Positions 12,282 to 21,083 of a DNA stretch of 35,095 nt are shown here, in pieces. The first letter of the stretch is position 1. The number at the start of each line of letters is the position of its first letter. Under the pieces are notes generated by a model. That model saw only the letters and a program-made list of their open reading frames with translations. It was not told the origin of the DNA and did not search any database. The position numbers and the translations under genes are program-made. Source of the stretch: a virus. The stretch spans positions 1 through 35,095 of IMG/VR virus record IMGVR_UViG_3300044591_000078. One strand, written 5' to 3'.

Positions 12282-14325
12282 CCTCTCAAAAGTACTTGGC
12301 GGTCCTTGGGCACCTCCACCAGAAAAACTCGTTGCACCACCAGAGACTCAACTAATCGATGCAATGCGTGCGGCTGGCCTTGAGCCACCAAATGAAATAT
12401 TGATGGATGGAAAGATTCATCGATTCCGATCAGGCACAAAAGGATCACCAGGACATGGTGACAAGCCTGGTTGGTATTTGGTATTTGGAGATGGTATTCC
12501 AGCTGGTCGGTTTGGCTGTTGGCGTGCAGGGATGGAAATAACATGGCGAGCTGATGTTGGCCGCAAGCTGACTGAATTTGAGGAAATGGCACACGCCAGA
12601 CGAATCAATGAGTCAAAAGTCTTGCGTGAAGCAGCTCAAGAACGACAGCATCAAGTCGCAAGCGAGACAGTTGAGAAAATTTGGCTTAGTGGTGGTGCAG
12701 CACATCCTGATCACCCATACCTAAAGCGCAAGGGAATCCAGACACATGGTGTTCGGATTACAGGCGATGGCAGATTGATGGTCCCACTATACGATGCAGA
12801 TGGCACACTCAGCACCCTGCAATACATTGATGAGGATGGCGGCAAGCTCTACCACCCAGGCGGTCAGACTGGCGGCAAGTTCTGGATGGTAGGCTCACTA
12901 GATGAGCCAGGCACGCTGTTCGTGGCCGAAGGCTTCGCAACAGCAGCCACCATCCATGAAACCACCGACAGGCCGGTCGTGGTGGCCTACAGCGCCAGCA
13001 ATCTGGTGCCGGTCACTGGCACACTCAGGGAAATGTATGGAGCAACTCAAGACATCGTGATTGTCGCAGACCATGACCAAAGCGGTGTTGGCCAACGCTA
13101 CGCAGAACAGGCTAGTGCCAAATATGGCGCACGCATGGTGATGCCTCCGATCCTCGGTGATGCCAACGATTATGCCCAAGCAGGCCACGATCTGGCAGGC
13201 TTATTGATTCAACAGACTGGCACAGCGGTGATCGACAAGCTCAAGGTCGTATTTGGAGACCAACTCGGCAGTGACTATGAAGCTCCAGACGAACTGGTCG
13301 AAGGCCTGATGACCATTGGCAGCTCGGTGGTGGTCTATGGCGACAGCAACTCAGGCAAGACATTCTGGGCGCTCTCAGTGGCCACAGCCATTGCCATAGG
13401 CACAGACTGCTACGGCAGGAAGACCGACCCAGGCTTGGTTGTCTATCTGGCCAGCGAAGCGCCAGCGAGCATTCGGTCACGCATGCAGGCCATCAAGAAG
13501 TTCCACGGCTGCAACCTAGAGAACTTGGCAATGGTGCCAGTTCCCATGAACTTCTACTCAGGCGACCAAGATGCTCATGATGTGATTGAGCTGGTGCGAG
13601 CAGTTGAGCAAATCAAAGGCAGGCCGGTGCGCTTAATCATTGGCGACACATTGGCCAGAATGAGCGCAGGAGCCAACGAAAACAGTGGTGAGGACATGGG
13701 TCCAGTAATGGCCAGATTCGATCAAGTGGCCACGGCCACAGGCGCAGCTCTGATGATCATCCACCACAATGGCAAAGATGCAGCCAAAGGAGCACGTGGC
13801 TGGTCAGGCATCCGAGCACACATTGACACCGAGATCGAGGTCACAGAGAAAGACGGAACACGCTCAGTGACCGTCACAAAACAGCGCGAACTTCCAAGCA
13901 AAGGCGACACGATTTACTTCAAACTGGAGATCATTGAGATGGGAACCACAAAGTTTGGAGGCGCTGCAACCACCTGCGTGGCCGTTCCAGACGATGATGC
14001 AGCAACCACAAAACCACACAAGAAACCATCCAAACACGATGAAAACAATCGGACAGTTGAGCGTGCATGGTGGTCATCTGGTGCAGAAGAACGTAATGGT
14101 TTACCCTATTTAAGCAGATCATCACTGCGCGATCTTCTAGTCAAGGATGGCATGTCAGAACGCACCGCAAAGAACAAAACAGAGGCCAGCAGGCAGGATG
14201 GAATCATCGCTCAAATGCTCAATGCAGGAACAATTGAGCCATTCGAACACGGCTGGATTTTCATCAACGAATCCCAAGTCAGTGCCATGATGATGCAGAA
14301 AAATGGAGAAAAGAATCGCCCCTAA
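12274..14325 (+). CDS. Toprim primase fused to RepA-like hexameric helicase
   Basis: The protein has 683 residues. After an N-terminal region with P-Y-L-K-R-K-G at about 148-154, a Toprim domain carries Glu219 (FVAEGFA) and D-H-D at 266-268. From residue 345 a RecA-like AAA_25/RepA domain carries Walker A GDSNSGKT (356-363), YLASEAP at about 391-397, Walker B ending at Asp458 (LIIGDT), and IIHHNGKD with the H-H-N motif. The last 90 residues look like a winged-helix DNA-binding end. The protein would prime and unwind at the phage origin while host polymerase copies the DNA. The probable origin follows directly. The ATG has AAGGTG upstream. Confidence 0.88.
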   Translation: MADLSKVLGGPWAPPPEKLVAPPETQLIDAMRAAGLEPPNEILMDGKIHRFRSGTKGSPGHGDKPGWYLVFGDGIPAGRFGCWRAGMEITWRADVGRKLTEFEEMAHARRINESKVLREAAQERQHQVASETVEKIWLSGGAAHPDHPYLKRKGIQTHGVRITGDGRLMVPLYDADGTLSTLQYIDEDGGKLYHPGGQTGGKFWMVGSLDEPGTLFVAEGFATAATIHETTDRPVVVAYSASNLVPVTGTLREMYGATQDIVIVADHDQSGVGQRYAEQASAKYGARMVMPPILGDANDYAQAGHDLAGLLIQQTGTAVIDKLKVVFGDQLGSDYEAPDELVEGLMTIGSSVVVYGDSNSGKTFWALSVATAIAIGTDCYGRKTDPGLVVYLASEAPASIRSRMQAIKKFHGCNLENLAMVPVPMNFYSGDQDAHDVIELVRAVEQIKGRPVRLIIGDTLARMSAGANENSGEDMGPVMARFDQVATATGAALMIIHHNGKDAAKGARGWSGIRAHIDTEIEVTEKDGTRSVTVTKQRELPSKGDTIYFKLEIIEMGTTKFGGAATTCVAVPDDDAATTKPHKKPSKHDENNRTVERAWWSSGAEERNGLPYLSRSSLRDLLVKDGMSERTAKNKTEASRQDGIIAQMLNAGTIEPFEHGWIFINESQVSAMMMQKNGEKNRP

Positions 14326-14464
14326 TCGCCCCTGACTGCCCCTAGGGGTTTTTAGGGATTAGGGGCAAAAGCCAGTTAAATCGCCCCGCCCCGCCCCTAA
14401 AACGTATACGTTAGGGGCAGTAGGGGCAACTGGATGCGGAAAATTCGGGACAAAGTTATCCACA
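14318..14464. other. Candidate replication origin: iteron-like repeats plus DnaA box
   Basis: GCCCCT occurs at 14318, 14328 and 14338, exactly ten bases apart, and again at 14393. Its complement AGGGGC occurs at 14361, 14413 and 14422. CCCCTAGGGG (about 14340-14349) and a long near-palindrome around AACGTATACGTT (about 14393-14418) lie inside. TTATCCACA, the consensus DnaA box, is at 14456-14464. No other non-coding stretch in the window has this structure. The place between primase-helicase and terminase genes fits an origin. A packaging site or regulator-binding array are alternatives. Confidence 0.6.
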
Positions 14465-14485
14465 GAAAGGTGAGCAGGTACTAAC

Positions 14486-14668
14486 ATGAACAACAAACGT
14501 GAAACTCCAAATTTTTTAAGCTGGCAACATGACACACTGGCCAAGTTTGCAACTGAGGTCTACATCAGACTTCAAGATGAGCAAGCCGCAAACGAGCAAC
14601 TCAGGATGGATTTAAAAGATGCCATGAAACTGGCGCGAATCGAAAACATGAAGGACAATGCAGCATGA
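14486..14668 (+). CDS. 60-residue small phage protein
   Basis: The ATG has an AAGGTGAG ribosome site. The product is polar and helical, with an amphipathic heptad-like run at about 33-55 (ANEQLRMDLKDAMKLARIEN), and probably forms a short coiled coil. It overlaps the small terminase gene by four bases and so is likely to be translated with it. I do not recognise a function. Confidence 0.6.
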   Translation: MNNKRETPNFLSWQHDTLAKFATEVYIRLQDEQAANEQLRMDLKDAMKLARIENMKDNAA

Positions 14669-15117
14669 CCACAAAATCACACAAAGCAAAAGCGCCAACC
14701 AAGCGAACTAAGCCTGGCAGTGAAGACCGAGCCGTGATCAGCCAGATGGTGCTTGATGGCATGCGAAACGGCTTGAGCGCTTTCAAAGCATGTCAAGCAG
14801 CTGGTGTTCCTCAAAGCACTTTTTCACGGTGGGTGGATGATGATGCTACCCTTGCGGAGAATTACGCGCGCGCGAGGGAAGACCTGATCGAACGCATGGC
14901 CACAGAGATCATGGAGATCAGCGATCAAGATGTTGGCGTGGCCGTTGATGGCAAAAAAGACTGGGCGGCAGTACAAAAGCACAGGCTTCAAGTTGACACA
15001 CGAAAATGGCTGTTGTCCAAGATGGCTCCAAAGAAGTTTGGCGACAAGATCGAAGTTTCTGGCGATCCTGCCAATCCCCTGGTGCAAAGAATTGAGCGCG
15101 TGGTCGTCAAGGCATGA
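14665..15117 (+). CDS. terS: Terminase small subunit
   Basis: The protein has 150 residues. The N-terminus is basic (Lys/Arg-rich to residue 20). Residues 24-55 hold a helix-turn-helix with A-F-K-A-C-Q-A-A-G-V-P-Q-S-T-F-S-R-W, typical of small terminases that recognise the packaging site. The C-terminal part carries R-L-Q-V-D-T-R-K-W-L-L-S-K-M, a conserved block in this family. It binds phage DNA as a ring and hands it to the large subunit. It overlaps both neighbours by four bases, and the large subunit follows directly. Confidence 0.88.
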   Translation: MTTKSHKAKAPTKRTKPGSEDRAVISQMVLDGMRNGLSAFKACQAAGVPQSTFSRWVDDDATLAENYARAREDLIERMATEIMEISDQDVGVAVDGKKDWAAVQKHRLQVDTRKWLLSKMAPKKFGDKIEVSGDPANPLVQRIERVVVKA

Positions 15118-16337
15118 CAGTTTTACAGCTTCCAACCCCTGAGTGGGCAGTTCCACTGCTGGAGCCAAGCCGATACAAAGGCGCTTGGGGTGGCCGAGGC
15201 TCTGGCAAGTCCCACATGTTTGCCGAGCTGATGATCGAGGCTCACATCATGGACCAGAAGCGCAGAAGCGTCTGCGTGCGTGAAATCCAGAAGTCGCTCA
15301 ACCAATCGGTCAAGCGCTTGCTAGAAACTAAGATCGAGCAAATGAACGCTGGCGCATACTTCGAGGTGCAAGAAGCCGTGATCAAGTCCCGCAAGGGCGA
15401 TGGCATGATCATCTTCCAAGGCATGCAAAACCACACAGCCGACTCCATAAAATCGCTCGAAGGTTACGACTGCGCTTGGGTGGAGGAGGCTCAAAGCCTG
15501 AGCCAGACCAGCCTCGACCTGCTGCGGCCAACCATCCGCAAGCCAGACTCCGAGCTGTGGTTTACATGGAACCCGCGCCAGCAAAACGACCCAGTCGACT
15601 TCCTGCTGCGCGGTCCGACACCACCAAAAGACGCGCAAGTTCTGAAGGTCAACTTCACCGACAACCCTTGGTTTCCACAAGTCCTGCGCGACGAGATGGA
15701 GTACGACAAGAGGCGCGACCCAGACAAATACCAGCATGTCTGGATGGGAAGCTACCTCACAAACAGCAACACTAGGGTGTTCAAAAACTGGCGCGTCGAG
15801 GACTTCGAGGCACCACCAGACGCAATTCACCGGCTTGGTGCTGACTGGGGCTTTGCGGTCGACCCGACCACGCTGGTGCGCTGCCACATCATTGGCCGCA
15901 CGCTCTACATCGACTACGAGGCCTACATGGTCGGCTGCGAGATCGTGAACACTCCAGAACTGTTCATGCAGGTGCCAGAGGCCGAGAAGTGGCCAATCGT
16001 GGCCGACTCAGCAAGGCCAGAGACGATCAGCCACATGAAAAAGAATGGCTTTCCAAAGATCATGACAGCGGTCAAAGGTCCGAAGTCGGTCGAGGAAGGC
16101 ATCGAGTTCCTGAAGAATTACGACATCGTGGTGCACCCTCGATGCATCCACACCATTGACGAGCTGACGCTGTACAGTTACAAGCAAGACCCACTGACCG
16201 GCAAAATCTTGCCGGTACTCGAAGACAAGAAAAACCACGTGATCGATGCCCTGCGTTACGCCTGCGAAGGTGTGAGACGATCGGCCATCACAAAGCCTGC
16301 AACATTCACTCCATTGCCAAATGTAAAGAAATGGTGA
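15114..16337 (+). CDS. terL: Terminase large subunit
   Basis: The protein has 407 residues. The ATPase domain has Walker A GGRGSGKS at 26-33 and Walker B with CAWVEEA at about 120-126, and a coupling motif with WFTWNP near 148-153. The nuclease domain starts at about 240 with GADWG (Asp243), followed by VADSARPE and D-A-L-R-Y near the end, giving the acidic residues of an RNase H-like site. The length and motif order fit the short PBSX-like Terminase_3/6 class. It drives DNA into the procapsid and cuts it. Confidence 0.95.
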   Translation: MTVLQLPTPEWAVPLLEPSRYKGAWGGRGSGKSHMFAELMIEAHIMDQKRRSVCVREIQKSLNQSVKRLLETKIEQMNAGAYFEVQEAVIKSRKGDGMIIFQGMQNHTADSIKSLEGYDCAWVEEAQSLSQTSLDLLRPTIRKPDSELWFTWNPRQQNDPVDFLLRGPTPPKDAQVLKVNFTDNPWFPQVLRDEMEYDKRRDPDKYQHVWMGSYLTNSNTRVFKNWRVEDFEAPPDAIHRLGADWGFAVDPTTLVRCHIIGRTLYIDYEAYMVGCEIVNTPELFMQVPEAEKWPIVADSARPETISHMKKNGFPKIMTAVKGPKSVEEGIEFLKNYDIVVHPRCIHTIDELTLYSYKQDPLTGKILPVLEDKKNHVIDALRYACEGVRRSAITKPATFTPLPNVKKW

Positions 16338-16364
16338 GAAAATCACACAAAATGAGGATATAAC

Positions 16365-18425
16365 ATGGCCCGACTCTCAAACGATCAACGCCTTGCGAAC
16401 CTGCACGACGAAGCCCTCGCGCAATTCGATGATGTGCAAAGCGCACTGCGCGACGAGCGCTTGCAATGCCTGCAAGACAGACGCTTCTACTCCCTAGCAG
16501 GCAGCCAGTGGGAAGGCCCACTCTGGGACCAGTACGAGAACAAACCCAAGTTCGAGGTCAACAAGATCATGCTGGCCGTGATCCGAGTGGTCAACGAATA
16601 TCGCAACAACCGCATCACGGTCGACTTCGTCTCCAAAGATGGCGCTGAGAACGACAAGCTAGCCGAGGTCTGCGATGGACTCTACCGCGCAGACGAGCAG
16701 GCATCGGTGGCCGATGAAGCCTACGACAACGCCTTCGAGGAAGCTGTCGGTGGCGGTATCGGTGCATGGCGCTTGCGCACCATCTACGAAAACGAGGAAG
16801 ACCCAGAGGACGACCGCCAACGCATCCGCATCGAGCCGATATTTGACGCTGACAGCTCGGTGTTCTTTGACCTTGGCGCCAAACGCCAAGACAAGTCCGA
16901 TGCCAAGTTCTGCTTTGTCGTCACATCAATGACGCGCCAGGCATACAAAGACACATGGGGCGATGACCCGACCGACTGGCCAAAGATCATCCACCAGTAC
17001 GAATTCGACTGGTGCACACCAGATGTGGTCTATGTGGCCGAGTACTACAAGGTCGAGGAAAAGACCGAGACCATCCGCATTTTCCAAACTATCACAGGCG
17101 AGGAAGAGCGCTACACCCAAGCCGACTTTGCCAAAGACGAAATGCTGGAGGAAACTCTGGCAGCCATCGGCACAGTCGAAGTGCGCCAGCGCAGGATCAA
17201 GACCAAGCGCGTGCACAAGTACATCATGTCGGGCGGCAAGGTGCTTGAAGACGCAGGCTACATCGCAGGCAAGTGCATCCCAATCGTGGTCGTTTACGGC
17301 AAGCGCTGGTTTGTCGACAACGTCGAGCGATGCATGGGCCATGTGCGCTTGGCCAAAGATGCCCAGCGCCTCAAGAACATGCAACTGTCCAAGCTGGGTG
17401 AGATCAGCGCATTGTCCTCAGTCGAGAAGCCAATCCTCACGCCTGAGCAGGTCGCTGGCCACCAAGTCATGTGGGCCGAGGACAACCTCAAGGACTATCC
17501 GTACCTGCTGATCAACCCGATCACAGACCAGAACGGCAACCAGGCAGTGTCTGGACCTGTGGCCTACACCAGATCGGCAGCCATCCCACCGGCAATGGCC
17601 GCGCTCTTGCAGATCACCGAAACCGACATGCAGGACATTCTGGGCAATCCAGCTGGTGCTGACAAGATGGTGAGCAACATCTCAGGCAAGGCCGTGGAGA
17701 TGATTCAAGCCCGAGTCGATGGCCAAGCCTTCATCTACATGAGCAACTTTGCCAAGGGCATGAAGCGATGCGGTGAAATCTGGTTGTCAATGGCCAAGGA
17801 CATCTACATCGAAGACAAGCGCAAGATGAAGACAATCGCGCCAACTGGCGAGGCTGGCATGGTCGAATTGATGCAGCCAACCATCGATCAGGAAACTGGT
17901 GAAGTTGTCATGGCCAACGACCTGACCAGCGCCACATTCGATGTGATCGCAGATGTTGGACCATCGAGCAGCACCAAGCGCCAGGCAACTGTTCGCGCCT
18001 TGACCGGCATGCTACAGATTACCCAAGACCCAGAGACAGCCCAAGTGATCACGGCAATGGCCATGATGAACATGGAAGGCGAAGGCATCAGCGATGCCAA
18101 TGCTTACTTCCGCAAGAAGCTCCTGCGCATGGGCGTGGTCAAGCCGACCGACATGGAAGCCGAAGAACTCATGGCCGAAATACAGGGCAAGCCACAAGAC
18201 CCGAATGCCATGTACCTGCAAGCCGCAGCTGAGAATGAAACTGCCAAGGCAGCCAAAGCCAGAGCCGATACCGTCGAAACCGTGGCCAGCGCAGAACTCA
18301 AACGCGCTCAAACGCTGGAGACTTTGGGCAAGGTTGACGAGACAGCACAGAACATGGCGCTCACAAATGCGGAGGCAGTGCAACAAATTTTGCAAGGCCA
18401 GATCGTTCAACCAGTTGTAAGATGA
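16365..18425 (+). CDS. Portal protein, P22 type
   Basis: The protein has 686 residues, close to the P22 portal (725). Family marks are WEGPLWDQYE near residue 47, then NKIMLAVIRVVNEYRNNR, E-x-x-G-G-G-I-G-A-W-R-L-R near 125 and D-A-D-S-S-V-F-F-D. A long Ala/Glu/Lys-rich helical tail at about 600-680 corresponds to the barrel of P22-like portals. It forms the dodecameric ring at the packaging vertex, binding terminase during filling and the gp4-like protein afterwards. GAGG lies upstream of the start. Confidence 0.93.
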   Translation: MARLSNDQRLANLHDEALAQFDDVQSALRDERLQCLQDRRFYSLAGSQWEGPLWDQYENKPKFEVNKIMLAVIRVVNEYRNNRITVDFVSKDGAENDKLAEVCDGLYRADEQASVADEAYDNAFEEAVGGGIGAWRLRTIYENEEDPEDDRQRIRIEPIFDADSSVFFDLGAKRQDKSDAKFCFVVTSMTRQAYKDTWGDDPTDWPKIIHQYEFDWCTPDVVYVAEYYKVEEKTETIRIFQTITGEEERYTQADFAKDEMLEETLAAIGTVEVRQRRIKTKRVHKYIMSGGKVLEDAGYIAGKCIPIVVVYGKRWFVDNVERCMGHVRLAKDAQRLKNMQLSKLGEISALSSVEKPILTPEQVAGHQVMWAEDNLKDYPYLLINPITDQNGNQAVSGPVAYTRSAAIPPAMAALLQITETDMQDILGNPAGADKMVSNISGKAVEMIQARVDGQAFIYMSNFAKGMKRCGEIWLSMAKDIYIEDKRKMKTIAPTGEAGMVELMQPTIDQETGEVVMANDLTSATFDVIADVGPSSSTKRQATVRALTGMLQITQDPETAQVITAMAMMNMEGEGISDANAYFRKKLLRMGVVKPTDMEAEELMAEIQGKPQDPNAMYLQAAAENETAKAAKARADTVETVASAELKRAQTLETLGKVDETAQNMALTNAEAVQQILQGQIVQPVVR

Positions 18426-18500
18426 ACGAAAAAGCGCGAGAATGTGATAAACGGCATCCACCCAGCCGTTCTTAATGGGTGAGTTTGATGGGGTCAGAAG
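18426..18500 (+). other. Intergenic stretch with a stem-loop and a 17-codon mini-ORF
   Basis: AACGGC (18450-18455) can pair with GCCGTT (18465-18470) across nine bases; no T run follows, so it is not a classic terminator. A mini-ORF at 18422-18475 overlaps the portal stop, but its product has no recognisable feature. The scaffold gene starts after this. The stem may affect translation or mRNA processing at the portal-scaffold junction. Confidence 0.35.
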
Positions 18501-19394
18501 ATGAACACAAAGGCAGTATCAGGAGAAGAAAACCAAGACGATGACACCATCGTCATTGAGGACGAAGGCCAAAGCACTGAGCAAACCACCGATGAGCAAA
18601 AATCCATTGGTGACCAGGGCGAAGACCAGACAACCGAAGATGGCGAAGGCGACAGCGACGAGGTGATCGTATCCATTGGTGAGGAAGCGCCACCTCCCGA
18701 AGAACAGACTCACGCGCCTGAATGGGTACGCGAGCTGCGTAAGACGAACAGAGAATTGCAACGGCAAAACCGTGAACTGCAAGGAAAGCTGCAAAGCACC
18801 GCACAGACTGAGACCAAGCCGGTCGTGCTAGGCAAGAAGCCAAGTCTTGAAGAACATGACTATGACGCTGACAAATTCGAGGCAGCACTGGCCAATTGGT
18901 TTGAGCGCAAGCGACAAGCCGATGAAGCCCAAGCCAAGCAAGAAGCTGAAGTTATGAATCAGCAAAAAGCATGGCAAGCCAAACTGGATGGCTACGGCAA
19001 GGCGAAAGCCGAGTTGAGAGTCAAAGATTTTGAAGACGCTGAGGCCGTGGCCCAAGAGTTGTTCAACATCACCCAGCAAGGCGTGGTGCTCCAAGGTGCA
19101 GATAATCCTGCGCTCGTCATCTACGCGCTCGGCAAGAATCCAAAGAAGGCCAAAGAGCTGTCCGACATTAAAGACCCTGTAAAGTTTGCCTTCGCGGTAG
19201 CGAAACTGGAGAAAGAATTGAAAGTTACAAACCGTAAGGCAGCCCCGCCACCCGAGAGAATCGTGTCAGGAACTGGCCGAGTATCTGGGGCGGTGGACTC
19301 AACCCTCGAACGGCTGCGAGAAGAAGCTGCTCGAACTGGCAACATGACGAAAGTCATCCAGTACAAGCGGCAGAAGCAAGCAGCTTCAAAATGA
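18501..19394 (+). CDS. Scaffolding protein
   Basis: The protein has 297 residues. The first 75 are strongly acidic (Asp/Glu/Gln/Thr-rich, disordered). From 80 to 110 there is a coiled coil (NRELQRQNRELQ), followed by a Lys/Glu/Ala-rich helical body. The C-terminus is basic (Arg/Lys-rich, ending K-R-Q-K-Q-A-A-S-K), as in the P22 scaffold, where a basic helix-turn-helix touches the coat. Its place between portal and coat genes is the normal scaffold position. It would guide procapsid assembly and then exit. Confidence 0.85.
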   Translation: MNTKAVSGEENQDDDTIVIEDEGQSTEQTTDEQKSIGDQGEDQTTEDGEGDSDEVIVSIGEEAPPPEEQTHAPEWVRELRKTNRELQRQNRELQGKLQSTAQTETKPVVLGKKPSLEEHDYDADKFEAALANWFERKRQADEAQAKQEAEVMNQQKAWQAKLDGYGKAKAELRVKDFEDAEAVAQELFNITQQGVVLQGADNPALVIYALGKNPKKAKELSDIKDPVKFAFAVAKLEKELKVTNRKAAPPPERIVSGTGRVSGAVDSTLERLREEAARTGNMTKVIQYKRQKQAASK

Positions 19395-19416
19395 TTTTTT
19401 AATTTAGGAGCCCATC

Positions 19417-20688
19417 ATGGCCAATAGCTTTTCCAAAGAAGAACGCGTAGCGTTTGAAGACATCCTCGAAGGTTTCCAAGACTTGCTGGTCTTGTCGCGT
19501 CACGTTAGCGTGTACAACACAAACCAGACCGAAATGGCTCGTACCAACGACACCATCTGGCGTCCCATGCCTTACATCGCTCAGTCGATCAACAGCACTC
19601 CTGGCACGACCATCGCTGGTTCTTACCAAAACATGACTCAGTTGTCTGTGCCATCTACCATTGGCTTCAGCAAGACTGTGCCTTGGACAATGACCACTCT
19701 TGACTTGCGTGATGCATTGCAAGAAGGTCGTCTGGGTGAGTCTGCCAAGCAGAAGCTCGCATCCGACATCAACGTTGCAATCATGAACACCGCAGCTGCT
19801 CAAGGCACTTTGGTCGTTCCAGTTGCTGGCGCTTCTGGTGACTATGATGACATCGCTCTGTGCGACAGCATCATGAACGAGCAAGGCGTGCCTGACTATG
19901 ATCGCTTCTTGGGCTTGTCCAGCCGCGACTACAACGGTCTGGCAGGTAACTTGTCTCAGGCCAGCCGTTCATTCGGTAACATGAAGTCTGACAAAGCATA
20001 CGAGCGCAACTACGTTGGCCCTGTTGCTGGTTTCGAGACATACAAGTTCGACTATGCAAACCGCATTGCTGTGGCCGCTGGTGGTACTACCACAATCGAT
20101 ACACAGAACTCTGCCAACAACTACCTCGTGCCTCAGGCAACATCGACATCTGTCGGTGGCCAGATCAACGTTGACAACCGCTATCAGACCGTCACAGTGT
20201 CCAACACTGTTGGCGTGGCTGTTGGCGATGCCTTCACGATCGATGGCGTGGTTGCAGTGCATCACATCACCAAGCAGTCCACTGGTCAGTTGAAGACATT
20301 CCGTGTCATCAGCATCACCAACGGCACACAAATGGTGATCAGCCCTGGCATCATCTCCAACCAAGTGGCAAGCGATGCATCTGCACAGTACAAAAACTGT
20401 ACAGTGACTCCATCTGCTTCTGCCAACATCAACTGGCTCAACACTGGTGCTTCTAACATCAACGTGTTCTGGCAGCGTGATTCCTTGGAAATCTTGCCTG
20501 GCCGCTACGCAGTCCCATCCGATGCTGGCACCGCAGTGATGCGTGCTACCACCGATCAGGGTGTGGAGTTGGTGATGCAGAAGTTCTATGACATCGACAC
20601 CATGACAATCAAGTATCGCTTGGACACACTGTTTGGTGTTGTCAACAAGCAGCCTGAAATGTCTGGTATCTTGTTGTTCAACCAGTAA
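19417..20688 (+). CDS. Major capsid protein, P22 coat (HK97 fold) type
   Basis: The protein has 423 residues, against 430 for P22 coat. P22-type marks include a helical N-terminus (F-E-D-I-L-E-G-F-Q-D), R-T-N-D-T-I-W-R-P-M-P-Y, a V-P-W-T-M segment near 90 and the ending M-S-G-I-L-L-F-N-Q. A Thr/Val-rich inserted region (about 200-320) fits the extra Ig-like insertion domain of P22-type coats. AGGAG lies nine bases before the ATG. A strong hairpin follows the gene and may help set its high expression. Confidence 0.93.
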   Translation: MANSFSKEERVAFEDILEGFQDLLVLSRHVSVYNTNQTEMARTNDTIWRPMPYIAQSINSTPGTTIAGSYQNMTQLSVPSTIGFSKTVPWTMTTLDLRDALQEGRLGESAKQKLASDINVAIMNTAAAQGTLVVPVAGASGDYDDIALCDSIMNEQGVPDYDRFLGLSSRDYNGLAGNLSQASRSFGNMKSDKAYERNYVGPVAGFETYKFDYANRIAVAAGGTTTIDTQNSANNYLVPQATSTSVGGQINVDNRYQTVTVSNTVGVAVGDAFTIDGVVAVHHITKQSTGQLKTFRVISITNGTQMVISPGIISNQVASDASAQYKNCTVTPSASANINWLNTGASNINVFWQRDSLEILPGRYAVPSDAGTAVMRATTDQGVELVMQKFYDIDTMTIKYRLDTLFGVVNKQPEMSGILLFNQ

Positions 20689-20704
20689 TTCAGCAAAAAA
20701 GACT

Positions 20705-20725
20705 GGGGGGCTTCGGCCCCCCTTT
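20705..20725 (+). terminator. UUCG hairpin after the coat gene (terminator or attenuator)
   Basis: GGGGGGC at 20705-20711 and GCCCCCC at 20716-20722 enclose the very stable TTCG tetraloop and are followed by TTTCT. The stem is strong but the T tract is short, so partial termination is expected. More late genes follow within 20 bases. Such hairpins often raise coat mRNA over that of downstream genes. Confidence 0.7.
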
Positions 20726-20742
20726 CTCAATAGGAGATCACC

Positions 20743-20913
20743 ATGCCATTGACAAAAGGTTACTCAAGCAAATCCATCGGCAAGAACATCAAAGCCGAGA
20801 AGAAAGCAGGCAAGCCCATGAAGCAGGCTGTGGCCATCGCATTGAATGTGGCCACCAAAGCAGCCAAGGCCGCAGGAAAGCCAAGCAAAGCGCCTAAGAA
20901 GGCCATGAAATGA
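20743..20913 (+). CDS. 56-residue basic Lys/Ala-rich phage protein
   Basis: The ATG has TAGGAGATCACC upstream. The product begins MPLTKGYSSKSIGKNIK and carries A-G-K-P-M-K-Q-A-V-A-I-A, a motif I recall from many very short basic phage proteins near coat genes. The rest is Lys-, Ala- and Pro-rich. DNA contact or a minor virion role is plausible but unproven. Its stop overlaps the next start (ATGA). Confidence 0.75.
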   Translation: MPLTKGYSSKSIGKNIKAEKKAGKPMKQAVAIALNVATKAAKAAGKPSKAPKKAMK

Positions 20914-21083
20914 AAGCCGGTCTATATGCAAACATTCACGCCAAGCGTGAGCGCATTGCAGACCAGAAGGCCGCAGGCAAAACGCCTGAGCGCATGCGCA
21001 AGCCAGGCACAAAGGGCGCACCTACTGCTGCAGCTTTCAAAGCCGCAGCAAAGACAGCAAAGCCTATGAAAGCCAAAAAATGA
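20910..21083 (+). CDS. 57-residue basic small phage protein
   Basis: This overlaps the preceding and following genes by four bases each. The product begins MKAGLYANIHAKRERI and contains R-M-R-K-P-G-T-K-G-A-P-T, a pattern I know from small phage proteins that occur next to coat or packaging genes. The C-terminal third is a Lys/Ala repeat-like tail. No function is known to me. Together with its neighbour it forms a histone-like basic pair. Confidence 0.75.
   Translation: MKAGLYANIHAKRERIADQKAAGKTPERMRKPGTKGAPTAAAFKAAAKTAKPMKAKK

Noticed and set aside
16963-17511. 182-codon plus-strand frame inside the portal gene
   Set aside because: The translation is almost all Ser, Arg, Thr and Pro, typical of an out-of-frame read of GC-rich codons, and there is no ribosome site or motif.
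18422-18475. 17-codon mini-ORF after the portal gene
   Set aside because: It is too short and its product is featureless. It is noted only as part of the intergenic stretch.
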